A stretch of DNA of 64,000 bases, from assembly GCA_916048095.2 (NCBI GenBank), contig OU696571.1, positions 10,457,449 to 10,521,448 on the forward strand. Reading direction: 5' to 3'. This DNA comes from Sacculina carcini (taxonomy: Eukaryota > Arthropoda > Thecostraca > Sacculinidae). Below the pieces are notes generated by a model. The model was not told the origin of the DNA and made no database searches. It saw only the letters and a program-made list of their open reading frames with translations. A program made the translations under genes and the position numbers. This document shows positions 41,400 through 52,627 of the stretch, piece by piece. Numbering within the stretch: position 1 is the stretch's first letter; each line of letters starts with the position of its first letter.

Positions 41400-43692
41400 C
41401 CTTAGTATGGCAAAACCATCCTACTATAAGGCCACGCTCTCCTCGCTTTCTCGTTCTCTCAAGGCTACTTGGTCCACTCTTAATCATCTCTCCGCAAATC
41501 CTCTTTATCTTCATTCCTATCTGCTTCTGATCTGGCTGAGTTCTTTGTGAACAAAACTCGCGCTGTCTTATCTGATATCCCTTCTTCGCCGTCTCCACTC
41601 ATTCATACTTCATCCTCCCTCCATTTCACTAGTTTTTCTCATATCGAGCTCCCTGATCTTCTCAAATTGATCTCATCTACTGAAACCGCTGTTTCTCCTG
41701 TCGACCATATTAATTTACGCGCCTTATCCGACTATTCTACTCCTTGCCCCTGTTCTTCTCCACTTGATTAATTGTGCTTTCCTCCATGGTCGGTTTCTCC
41801 CTGACAAACACGCTATTATTCTCCCCATCCTCAAAAAGCCTTCACTTGATCACTCAATCTGTAAAAATTACCGTCCTATATATCTCCTGAACTTACCTTC
41901 CAAACTTCTTGAATCTGCTATTTACTCCCAACTTGCGCCTTTTGTTTTCAAATATCTTGATGCTTATCAGTTGGTTTTAGGCCTGCACACTCCACTGAGT
42001 CTCCTTATTTCGGTTTCGTCTACTGTCCTCTGGCATTTCTCGTACAAATCTGTCCTTCTTGTCCTTCTTGATCTCTCATCTGCCTTTGACCTGGTTAATC
42101 ACAATATTCTTATCGAAGATCTGTCTTCTTTAGGTGTGTCTTCTACAGCCCTTGCTCTTCTTTACTCCTACCTTTCTGATCGTTCTTTCTCTGGGCATTT
42201 CAATTCCTCTCAATCTAGAACCATTCCTTTAGCGCGAGGTGTCCCCAAGGCTCTGTTCTTGGACCTCTCTTATTTAACCTTTATATGTCTTCGCTTTGCT
42301 CTATCCTTAGACGCTTCTCTCTATCGTTTCATATATATGCGGATGACATACAACTAATTCTTCCCCTTCCTCTTCCTTATTCTAACTTTCTTTCTGATGT
42401 CCTGTCCGATATCTCCTCTTGGTGTGCGTCTCGTGATCTCCTGCTTAATACTTCTAAATCTGATTTTTCTGTCCTTCATCCACCACGCATAGTGCGTCCT
42501 TCACTTCCTTTTCCTCTTCTTTTGTCTGTCCGTAATCTAGGTATCATTATTGACTCGTCTCTTTCGTTTTCTGTTAATATCCCTGCTGTTGCGCGTTCAT
42601 GTCATCTTATTATTCGTTCTTTGTATCCTATCCGTCCCTTTCTTGATCAAACTCTGCCATCAAACTCATTCATTCTTTCATTTTCTCTAGAATTGACTAT
42701 TGTAACTCTTTATATTTACATGTTCCTCGCTCTTCTTTAAAAATCCTCCAGTCTATAATAAATAAATCATGTCGTTTTGTGTTATCTCCTACTCCTTGTC
42801 TTCACACTTCCTCATTTCTATTTAAACTCCGCTGGTTTCCAATGATTCCTCGCATACACTTCAAAATCTGCTGCCCTATTTATAAAATCCTACATGACCC
42901 TCGCCAACCGATTTACCTATCCAATCTCCTCACACCTTCTAGCGACCTCATATCTCGTTATCCTTTACCTCTTTCCTTTCCTCGTGCCTGCAATGAATCT
43001 TCTTTGTCTAGCAAATCTTTTTTTATTTTATGCTCCCCGTCTCTACAACCGCCTTCCTCTTAGCCTCGTGACTTCCTCTCAATATCTTGCTGCGTTTTCT
43101 ACTTCTCTTCGCAATCATCTTTTTGACATATCATTCGATCATTCTTCGCATAACCTTACTCCCTATGCCGTGCTCTGAGCCCGTTCGTGACAATCTGTGA
43201 TCAGATTTTGTTTGTATGCTTATTGAGATATGTCGATTTGTTTCCGATATTGTGTTCGTGTAAGTGCATGTGTCTATCTGTGGATGTGTGTGTGTCTGTT
43301 TTATATTGTTATAGATGTGTCTGTGTGGCATGTGTAGGTATATGTATGTATATGTGAATGTATGTTTGTGTATATATATGTATGTATGTATGTGTACATG
43401 TGTATGTGTGTATATGTATGTATATATGTGTGTATGTATGTATGTATGTTTGTACATAGGTATGTGTGTTTATGTGTGCTTGTATATGTTTTGAATATGG
43501 GTACGTATGTGTACGTAAGTGAATTTTATGTGTGTGTCTGTGTGAGTATGTATACTTGTGTTTGCCGTCTGTCTGCTTATTCTTGTTGCGGTGTTCATTT
43601 ACTCTTTGCTGGCTATTTGCTATTTGTTTTACTTCATTCGCGCGTGTGTTGATATTTGTGCTCTACAAATATATGTTGATTGTTGTTGATTG
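41400..43692 (+). mobile_element. CR1/L2-like LINE, 5'-truncated, decayed
   Basis: Forward-strand relative of the LINEs at 1-3590 and 13278-14575. RT pieces: YRPIYLLNLPSKLLESAIY and motif A LDLSSAFDLVNHNIL (41764-42230), a damaged motif B (ARGVPKAL), then a frame change and HIYADDIQLI (42320-42350) and thumb sequences (LYPIRPFLDQ). Further fragments reach about 43178. After a TATG-rich 3'UTR the element ends near CGCTCTACAAATATATG-like sequence with GTTGATTG repeats at 43674-43692. Several frameshifts and stops; inactive. Confidence 0.8.
43370..43470. repeat. (TATG)n-rich microsatellite
   Basis: Imperfect TATG/TGTA repeats inside the LINE 3' region. The Tyr/Val/Cys-rich open frame through it is an artefact. 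Confidence 0.8.
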
Positions 43693-44300
43693 ACTTGGAA
43701 ACGAATTTTCTTGACAACACGATACCGTATGGTATCATGGGCCCTTGGGCCTCTCAAACTCAAATCACCACCATTTTTGGCTAATGTAAAGTGGGAGGTG
43801 AATTTAGTGCATTATTCAGTGCAAAATCAATTAAGTTTTTTATTGTATAGCTCTAAGTTTCATACTAAATCGAGTTACTAGTGTGTTTGATGTCATCCAG
43901 GGTGGACTTATTTTCAATGTATAATTTTGAGACTTATTTTCAATCTATAAGTTTGGGAATCATTTGGTGAAACACTTGTGAAGTTGAACTCAGGAATTGA
44001 ACTTGAAGGCATTAATTGTCACTGCTTTTATCCTTGACGGTCACAAAATTGATAATTGCCATATCAGCGGTGGTACTGTATACTTTAACAGACCGCCCCT
44101 TAACATTAATCGTCGTTATCATCTAATATTGTTGCTGAACGCTTTCTCTATTCTGTTAACAGTGGGGATATTTTGTGATCGGCCGATATGATCATATTTG
44201 ATCATAAACGAGGGCAGAAACTGTTTCCGTGAACAAAGAAAAGCCATGATCAAAAAGGCGAGAAAACTTGCCTATCTGACTTACCCTGTGATCAGGAAGA
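43693..44300. other. No recognised feature
   Basis: A small inverted repeat (GATACCGTATGGTATC, 43721-43736) is present; otherwise no gene or element was seen. Confidence 0.45.
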
Positions 44301-44309
44301 GCTGTTAAA

Positions 44310-45080
44310 AATATTGATAAATATGGATATCAGGAAACAAGAGATTGAGAAACTACATAGAATTGAAAACGGAGTATACAGGAGTAGTCTAGGAGCGCCG
44401 AGTTACACACATGTGAGCGCATTGAGAGATGAAATTGGAGCATCGTCGAAGAAGGCCAGAATATAGGAAGGAAAATGGAAGTTTTTGGCGTATTGCAACA
44501 AGGGAAACAACGAACTCCTCAATATAATTTCAGTAATACCAAAAAAGGAGAGAAAGGAATACTGAATGGAATTTGAGATAAACTCAAATCAATCGGAGTG
44601 AATGCAAGAGACACGGAAAACGCAGACAAAAAGAGTATTAGAGAAACGTTAAGAAAGTGGGACAAACAACTGTGGAAGGAAGAAGTCAAGGAAAGGTCCA
44701 CCTTGAGAACGGACGGCCATTGGAGAGAGGGACCTGGAGGACAAGAAAAGGTGTATGACAATAGACCAGCATATATTCTGCTACTGAAGTGCCGCACAAA
44801 CAACTTGAATTTGAACGATAGAAAGAGGTTTAAAGGAGAGAGCACGGAATGTTAATGCTGCGGATATGACTCGGAAATCCTCGAGCATTTCACATTATGG
44901 TGCCCAGCATATCAGGAAGAGCGAGTCAAACACCCATTGCTAGTACAACCATACAAAGGAGAATACCACGAAGTACTCGGATAACTATTATTCTGCAGGG
45001 ACTACATCCAGAACACGAAGGAAACACTAGCGAGATTTTGGTCGATAAGGAAAAGGAGATGAATAGACCAGTACAGTAGG
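44310..45080 (+). pseudogene. LINE ORF2 C-terminal fragment
   Basis: The forward strand gives, in broken frames, IEKLHRIENGVYRSSLGAP with ALRDEIGASS, the thumb/connection region of R1/Jockey/I-type ORF2. Later comes CRTNNLNLNDRKR, then a stop and CCGYDSEILEHFTLWCPAY with QEER, the terminal C-C-H-C zinc motif. It is a 5'-truncated, decayed copy of a family different from the other LINEs here. Confidence 0.6.
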
Positions 45081-46094
45081 TGTAGGAATATAGCAATTTG
45101 GTTGAGCTTGATATATTTTAACTGTTCCAGCTATTATTCTATTATTCTGAGCTATTACATTTTAGTTACTATAGAAGTATTACATTATAGCTATTACATT
45201 TTAGTTACTATATTAATGTATGAATGTAACTACAACAATTGCATATCCGAATGTAAACGAATCGAATGGGTCGTATGTTACGTGTATTCATGTAGTGGAA
45301 ATTTGTGATGCATAACTCATGGTTGTACATAATATTAACGATGTATGTGAGTGTAAATACGTACAAAAAAAAGAATAAAAAATATTATGATGGGTAGTAT
45401 TTTGTGTTATATGTATTTACTTACGTTGTGTTGGGTATACATGTGTCATGGGATTATGCATTGTAAATATGTGTGGAGTTTGAGTAAGTCTGTACATATG
45501 CCTAGGTGTATGTGGATGTAAATACGTGGAAAAAAACGTGTAACCTATGCTATCTAGCGTATGATGTGATTTATATGTTGTATATATATCATGTGTAATG
45601 TTTTTTGTGCCAGTTTAGGGTGTGATTATGTGCATTGATAAGTGTAATTAAAGGTACATATGTATACAAATATGTGTGTGTTTGTGTGTATAAACCGGTT
45701 ATTCGAGTGCCAACATAAGACACTGTTGTGTGTTTACAGGGAAAATACAAGTAGCATCAGAGAGTGCCGTTGCAAAGGTCATACTCTCGTATCTGATCTG
45801 ATCTGATATGGAGCGCCCTGATGTTGTGATGCGCCGGGGCGCCGGAAAAAACCGCCAGCCACCAAAAAACGTCAAGGCCAAGCAAACGGTAAAGCGACGA
45901 CAGTGTGGTTTCCCTTTCTAATGTTATTGCTCTTCTCTCTCCCTCTTTCTCTCCCTTTTTATGTATGCTATGCCGACGTTACACGAGACCAATTTTGGCT
46001 TGCAGCGGACAATTGTTAGTTTGGCCAACAATTGGCTTGCGAGTGGTCACATCCAGCTGGATTCCTGAATATGAAGATCAACGTTAAAGGTTAA
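45081..46094. other. AT-rich with TATG-like stretches, no gene
   Basis: Repeated TTTTAGTTACTAT and TACATTATAGCTAT-like phrases at 45120-45215 and TGTATG-rich sequence after 45400. Nothing coding recognised. Confidence 0.5.
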
Positions 46095-46398
46095 AGGCCT
46101 AAGTGACAGCTGCTACTTGGGAAGAAGCCGAAGCTTATGAACACACCGGTGTGCCCTGTGCAGCTCGCTGCCACCACAAAACCGACCCTCTCCACGCTAT
46201 GGCGCCACAAGGACTAAAGTTGTATTAGAGAGGGCCACCTCCCTTGAATGCATGACAAAACACATGACTGATATCTGGTACCATCATTTACTGCTGGGTG
46301 GACAGGGACTGTTGGATTATAGAATTCGCCCAAGAAATTCTGCTCCACCGGGTTACGAACCACGGACGGTGCGCTAACCACTACACCACGTAGTCCAC
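46095..46398 (-). mobile_element. tRNA-derived SINE, copy 2
   Basis: Same family as 24907-25224: AGGCCTAAGTGACAGCTG at the left, the CTCTCCACGCTATGGCGCC body, and a tRNA-like head on the reverse strand with box A TGGTGTAGTGG and box B GTGGTTCGTAACCC. The head lacks about 13-17 bases between the two boxes compared with copy 1, which would impair Pol III transcription. Confidence 0.8.
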
Positions 46399-47229
46399 AA
46401 CATGTTAAACATAATATGCAGCTTATATATGTTTACCTATAAATATGTGACTGGTACAACGTGAGTGACGAAGAATAACACCAACAATGTTCAGGCCCGG
46501 CCCAGAAAACCAATTCAATGTTCAGGCCCGACCGTTCATTTATTGACACGACCTTATATGTCCTGGGTCGAGGCGGAGCATGTCACTTCCGTATCCCTGT
46601 ATACCAATCAGGGCTTTACATTTGTCTGAAGGCTACGTGACCCAATCTGAGCTCGACCCAGGGCAGGGCAAAACAATCAACATGTCAATAAAGAAAACAA
46701 AAAATAATTAACGCGAGAACATACAAATGCAAACATTCACATCAGTTATATAATACAGTTTAATATAGTTATAATACAGTTACAATTTTGTTACAGTAAC
46801 TTAACAAAAAGATAAATAAGCAAATATTTCATGATGTTGTTGATGAATACTGCATGTGATGCCAAAAGCGGGTGATTCCGTGGCTTTATATTACTTAAAC
46901 TTATACTAGAGCACACGACCAGAACACTCAATATACAAACACGACTGAACACTCAATATACAAACACGACTGAACACTGATATCACTGAATTCCTTACGC
47001 GCACATACCTACACACAAACGCACGCACACACACACACACGCGGGAGTTACAAGGTCAAGCATTCATTCACACACACTAGCACACAGACATACGTACGAA
47101 CATTCACACATTTACACGCAATTACATTAAATAACACTACATCTCTTCGCCCCTGTTGAAAATTTTACATCGAAAAGTTACAATGATACGTCAACCGATC
47201 GGGAGGCTTGCTAACTCGAGCAGAGCGGC
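46399..47229. other. No gene; short tandem and CA-rich DNA
   Basis: Two copies of a 24-bp unit (GAACACTCAATATACAAAC plus ACGACT) at 46922-46970, TTATAATACAGTTA repeats near 46750-46790, and CA-rich DNA at 47000-47110. A GC-richer patch with repeated TTCAGGCCC(G) at 46490-46535 is unexplained. Confidence 0.5.
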
Positions 47230-48230
47230 TCAAGGCGACAGGAGAGCGATCAGGCATTCGATCTCCCGGCGGTCAACTGTTTTGGATTTGATTCTTGGGA
47301 TTTTATTGCCCCAACGCTTGTTCATCGGTTGCCACCAAATTTTGCCGGGCGTTTTTAGCAGTCTCAGGCGGAAGGCTGACCGGAGAAGCTGGGTGAACCA
47401 ATGTGCGCTTATCAGCAGTGAAATGAATGTTTTCTCCTCCACACGGTGCTAGGTCCCTGGTCGACACAGTATCTTCACGGCCATTCCCGAAACGAATGAG
47501 AGCGTAGCTGGGGTTGGCCTCAAGCAGCTCAACAGGCTCAACCAGGGGCTCATACTTGGTCCGCACATAACCTCTAAGATACACTCGGTTCGGGGAGCAG
47601 AGCCAAGTTGGTAAACTCACTCCCGTAGTAGACTTGCGAGGAAAATTGAACAATAGTTCATGAGGAGTTTGATTTGTGGCTGTACAGAGCAGCGAACGCA
47701 TAGCGTGAAGTACATCGGTCAAAACTATCTCCCAATAATTATTTCGTAACCCACGCGTCTCAAGAGCAAGACAGATGTGTTTCCAAAGGACGCCGTTGTA
47801 ACGCTCGCACTGGGAATTTCCTTCCGGATGATACGGAGTAGTTCGACTTGTAGCCACATCATGATTAAGAAGGAATTGTTTGACCTCATCAGACACCAAC
47901 GATCTTCCACGATCCGAGTGCACGTAAGACGGGGTACCGAATATGCAAAAATCTCCCTCAGACAACTAATAACTGTAGAAGATGACATATCCTTACACGG
48001 AAACGCGAATGGAAATCGAGAATACTCGTCTATCACTACGAACAGGTAACACGCAGACGAAGTAGATGAGCGGCAAAGGACCCTTAGAGTCTACACTGAG
48101 TCTTTCGAACGGTTGGCGGGACTTCACAAGACTGCATATAGCTCTGGATAGGCTCGAATGCAGGAGTTCCTGTAAAACACATACGGCAGTGTCAGATTAC
48201 GCAGCACAATTGTTTTGCAAATTTAGTGGG
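47230..48230 (-). pseudogene. Ty3/gypsy integrase fragment (non-CsRn1 type)
   Basis: Frames in order give RLSVDSKGPLP (first catalytic Asp), VIDEYSRFPFAFPCKDMS, then HSDRGRSLVSDEV (second Asp) and TTPYHPEGNSQCERYNG (Glu), an integrase core. It continues with LLCTATNQTPHELLFNFPR and the C-terminal EANPSYALIRFGNGREDTVS and LAPCGGE. The frame shifts once near 47950. The motif set differs from the CsRn1-type elements, so it is a second gypsy lineage. It is bordered on the right by the I-group LINE. Confidence 0.75.
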
Positions 48231-48372
48231 ATAAGCTGTGATTGTGTTGAGGTTTATCAATGAAGTATAGCCCAGAAAAAACATATCTTTCGTGGTCTTT
48301 AGAGACGTTTTTGTAGTCCCGATAGTGTAATAAAATCGGTGAGGTAGTTGGTAATGTTGGTATCGTATTGTT

Positions 48373-49278
48373 TCAGTAGTATCGTATAGTATCGTAGTAG
48401 TATGCTGTTTCAGTTGTCCTCTGATGGCGTTGAATCGTGGACAGATTACCAGGACGTGTTCGATGGTCAGTTGGCGGCGGTTGGCGTTTCATGAGGTGAC
48501 CGTGTGTGATGTACGTGTGTCCAGTGCGCAGGCGCATCAGGACCACGCCCCTCCACCGCGGCCGAGCTAGGACCTTGTACAGTTTGTGTGTGGGGTAATA
48601 GTGGCAGTGTGATTGTGCGTGTATGTTGTCCATGAGTGATGGCAGGAGCGATTCACGACTCAGCTTAGTGATATATGAGTGCAGGTCTGAGCACGACAGT
48701 GGTGGAGTGGTGATTGTAGTGAGTTGTGTGGCATGTTTGGCTTTCTGGTCGGCCATCTCGTTTTCTCTAATTCCTGTGTGACTGGGCACCCATATGAACA
48801 CTATTTTGATGCCCGATACCGTTAGATTGTGGTTCATGGTGATTATGGAAGATACCATTGCGTTTTCGGGGTGTCGCGTGGAGATTGCAAGGAGAGAGGA
48901 TTTCGAGTTTGTTACGAGAACGGCGTATTGTGTTCGTTGTGAGTGAATGAGATACAGGGCGTAGTGAATTGCAAATAGTTCGGCTGTGAAAATGTTTGCG
49001 TAAGAGGGAAGGCGGAAGCAGTTGTCCACATTTCGTGAGGGACACCCGACACTACTGTTCTGAACTGATCCGTCTGTGTATATATACGTGTATTGTTGAT
49101 GATTGGCCCGATGTTCAAGAAAAAGTTGTGCTGTGATTGGTGCGGGAGTGCTATGTGGTGTGGCATCAAGGTAATGACAGGCTGGAAGTGAAGTTAAGAA
49201 AGATATTTCTGATGGTGCCGCTGTTTTGGGAGGTTTGAAACCGATTTCTATACAGCACCGACGGTATGCGAACCCCAA
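48373..49278 (-). pseudogene. I-group LINE RNase H and C-terminal domain
   Basis: RNase H motifs: IYTDGSV (first Asp), AELFAIHYALYL (Glu), VTNSKSSLLAI and WVPSHTGIRENEMADQKAK (last Asp). The third catalytic position, usually TDS, reads TNS here, so activity would be lost. The tail RLRTGHTYITHGHLM is the conserved post-RNase H block. Open for 301 codons. The enzyme would remove RNA from the RNA-DNA hybrid during integration. Confidence 0.8.
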
Positions 49279-49562
49279 GGGGAAGCCACATAGTTTGTTG
49301 ACTGCCGATATCTCCGCATGGTCCAGCGAATTGAATTATTGTGGTAGCGTGTAACATGGGTGTTCTGTATCGTCGGCTATTTTCAGACAATACTTGATTG
49401 TGTTTGTGATTCTGCTGATTGGAGTGTTTCAATCCCTGTTTGCCTGTTCAATGACCTGATTGGTGTTGTTCTCATGACTCCTGTGGTAATGCGCATGCAT
49501 TGAGTTTGTATGACATCTAGTGGGGAGAGACCTGACGGTGATAGATGCGTGAAAGTATATGC

Positions 49563-51106
49563 TCAATATTCCAAGATTGGTCTGATGAGTAGTGAGTAGA
49601 GTCGTTGTAGTATTGTGCGATCGGTGCCGTATGTGGGGTGTGCAAGACATTTCAGAACGCTGATACGCTGAATGGCACGTGTTTTTATGTGTTGTATGTG
49701 TGGTTTCATGGAGAGTTTGGTATCCAGAATCGTGCCTAGATATTTTACTTCTGATGTGAAGGAAATAAAGTGTGTGTCGATGCAGAGCCTTGAAACATGT
49801 TGTTTGGCTGAGAGCCTGGATATCAACATGGATTGAGTTTTTTGCGTTGAGATGCTGAGCGCTAGTTTTTCAGCCTGTCGACTCATATTATTCAAGGATG
49901 TCTGAAGTTGGTCATGGAGAATGGCTGTGTTAGATCCGGTGACCCAGATTACTATGTCGTCTGCGTAGATGGTGTGTTGAACGGATTCACCTAGATAGGA
50001 CAGAATGCGATCTTCAGCAATATTGAAGAGCGTAGAAGAGAGGACCCCACCTTGGAGCACCCCGCTGTGTTGGCGATAAATTTGTAATAATGTGCTTGTT
50101 CGAATTTGGAATGTTTTCTGTTTGAGATAGGATGTTAGGAAGTGTAAAAGGTGTCCGCGAAGTCCGGCGTTGTATACGATAGAGATAAGAGCGTCTGTTG
50201 ATAGGAGATTGAAGGCTGAGGTAAGTTCTATAAATATTGCGATTGTGTGTTTTCCCTGGCAAAACCTTCTCTCACGCTGGAGATAAACATGTTTATATTG
50301 CGCATGGTGCATCTTGATCTACGGAAAGCTGTTTGATGTTTGGATATGAGTTTTGAGCTGTTGACGAATAATCAAAGGCGTGGTAGAATCATTCTTCCAA
50401 AAAGCTTACTGAAGCAGGAGGTTAGTTGTATTGGTCTGTAAGATTGTACAGTCTTTGGGTTTTTGCCTGGCTTTAGAAACGGAAGAATGAATGAGTTTTC
50501 CCTGCTCGAAGGGTACAATTCACTGAGCCAATTGTGATTTAGTGTTTTCAGAAGCGTGTCACGATTGGTTGTGTTTAAGTGGGTGAGTAATGCATTGTGT
50601 ATGTGATCTGGTCCGGTAGTGGGTGATGCCGATTTATTTATGGCGGAGAGAAGCTCTTCCATTGAGAACTCCTTGTTGATGAGTGTGAGTGTGTCGGCTG
50701 AGAGACTGTATCTGATGGTGATGGTGCCTTGGTTTGGTGTAGTGGGCGGTGGTGGATTGCATGTGCTGGCTATGTGCCTACCTATGTGCTCAACAACTTG
50801 TGTTTGGTCTGTGTATAGTGTATTGTTTATTTCAAGAGAGGGAAAGCGCGGATTGGTGTTTGTTGTTTTCATGGAGTTGACCAAACTCCATAGCTTTGTT
50901 AGAGGAGTGCGGTGACTGAGAGAGGAGAGGAGATGAGCCCAACTGTCACGTTTCGCTTGTCGTTTTGTTCTTCGTGCTGCTGCTTTTGCTTTTTTGTAGT
51001 TGATGAGGTTATGTTCTGATCGGTTGTTACGAAAATGTCTATGCATTTGTTCTCTATGTTTGATGGCAGTTTGGCACGACGGGTTCCACCACGGACATCG
51101 TCTCAC
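49563..51106 (-). pseudogene. I-group LINE reverse transcriptase
   Basis: Two frames. 51106-50372 has WWNPSCQTAIKHREQMHRHF, the linker, and YRPIQLTSCFSKLFGRMI (fingers). 50312-49563 has motif A (FIELTSAFNLLSTDAL; the usual catalytic FDxAF Asp is replaced), motif B (GVLQGGVLSSTLFNI) and the catalytic box YADDIVIW with KLALSISTQKTQ. It ends with KYLGTILDTKLS and the thumb. One frameshift near 50340. The domain order and box are certain; the exact clade (I, Nimb, R1 or LOA) is not. Confidence 0.8.
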
Positions 51107-51231
51107 GCGGGTGCTTCCTGTTGTTGCGTAAGGAATTGTCTGCTTTGCTGCTGAATTGATATGTTCTGTGAGAGAGTCTACGCTGTTGTGTGTGTTGATG
51201 TCTTGTGTATTGTTAGAACGGGGTGAGGTAT

Positions 51232-51600
51232 TAGATTATTGGCCCGAGCGACTAGCCTTTTATGGTTGCCGAAAAGTTGTCTTTCGGGCGGTCCTCGACC
51301 TCGTAGTCACGTCGATGGCAAGTTGGACGAGGTAGTACGGCGCATTCAACTCTAAGACCGCACTACGCACGCCCCTGACGATTGGAAGACTCTCACGATC
51401 TAGTTCACTTGGCGACTGCTGAATAATGACTGCTCACTTCGCGACCGCTGGATGACGACTTGTCACTAGGCGACCGCTGTTAACTTGACTTGTCACATGA
51501 CTTATACAATTGTCAGACCCGAATGACGATTGGTTGGTCTACTCGCGATTACATACCGACCAGCCAATCGGCGACCGGCAAGGAGTTGCGTCACTCAGGC
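51232..51600. mobile_element. Foreign ~370-bp segment, possible solo LTR
   Basis: Between the endonuclease and RT of the LINE the reading frame is interrupted by GC-richer sequence unrelated to LINE protein. It carries three direct repeats of 29-30 bp (51403-51490; unit GTTCACTTGGCGACTGCTGA and variants). On the reverse strand it starts TGAGTGACGC, has a TATA-like TTGTATAAGTCATGTGAC, and could end ...CTCGGGCCA. That is the look of an LTR, but no matching target duplication was found. Confidence 0.45.
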
Positions 51601-52300
51601 CAAGACAGAGGAGGCAAGTGAGACAACAGACAATGGACTTTTAGGCATAAACATGCAAACATTAAACATATTTCTCACAGTATGGACGGAGAGGTAGTAG
51701 TTGAATAATTCCCAGTTTGCGCGCTTTGTGTACCATCGTATTTGAGAGAGAGTGTGTCTGTTCGCGGATATTTGGGATATGAGTATAGGAACGTGATCGC
51801 TACCATGGAAGTCGGTCAGACATCGCCACTGGAGGCGAGGAGAAAGGCATGGAGAACATAGGGACAGGTCGAGATGATTCATGGTGCCGTTGTGCTCATT
51901 TATATGTGTTGGAGAGCTATCATTCATTACGTGTAGGTCTTGATTCAGGATTACCCTCTCTATAAGAGTGCCTTTTCTATCGGTCCAAGGAGATCCCCAA
52001 AGTGTGTTTTTAGTTGAAATCGCCGCAGAGTATGACTGGATGTGAAAAACCTGAAATAAGTGTGCACAAGACTGTTGTGTCGACTTGCTTCTGTGGTGGG
52101 ATATAAATGTTACAGATGATGGTTGTAGAAGTGAGGTTGTTGTGTGTGACCGTGACTGCGGTACATTGAAGGTTTGTATTGGTCAATAGTTTGTGGTGAG
52201 GTATTTGCTTTTGTATTAGTATGCTGGTGCCTCCGTTTTGAACTGTGTCCGAACCAGATTGTGAGTAAATGCAGAATTGTGATGGATTGAAACGGTAAGT
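51600..52300 (-). pseudogene. I-group LINE endonuclease (main part)
   Basis: Continues the endonuclease begun at 55542-55425 (ILQWNCRGL). It includes FCIYSQSGSDTVQNGGTSIL, ICNIYIPPQK, the catalytic CGDFN, then NHLDLSLCSP and GSDHVPILIS (final Asp-His pair). Frames are interrupted by a stop after CGDFN. The protein nicks the genomic target. Confidence 0.75.
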
Positions 52301-52301
52301 G

Positions 52302-52496
52302 TCTGTTTATAGACAGTTTATAGACAAAAAAATAATAGTGGACTAAACCGTCTGTTAGGAACATTTTGGGTATATGATGCCCATATGGAATTAAACACAA
52401 TAATATACTTGGGCGACAATAACAACAGGAGGTAACACAAAAACAATGGATAAGTACGATGACCGATCGTAGCGCCATCTAGTGGCGAATGCTACA
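52302..52496 (-). mobile_element. 3' LTR of the nested gypsy (shortened)
   Basis: Matches 55233-55422 over most of its length (CGACAATAACAA, GGATAAGTAC, GACCGATCGTAGCGCCATCT). It starts TGTAGCATTCGCC on the reverse strand. The far part of the LTR is missing or replaced by a doubled TTTATAGACAG. Confidence 0.75.
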
Positions 52497-52627
52497 TACT
52501 CGCGAAAAATTAGCGATCAAGAACGATAATGGTTGATCGCGCAAGAAGACATTGAAACAATCGATGCTTGAAGAAAACGTACAACATATTCATCGACAAT
52601 TATACAAAACATGCGGTGAAAAATAAA

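Noticed and set aside
41547-41771. Small serine/proline-rich gene upstream of the forward LINE
   Set aside because: It is the decayed linker of the LINE ORF2 before the RT fingers, matching the linker at 1000-1200 on the opposite strand in character.
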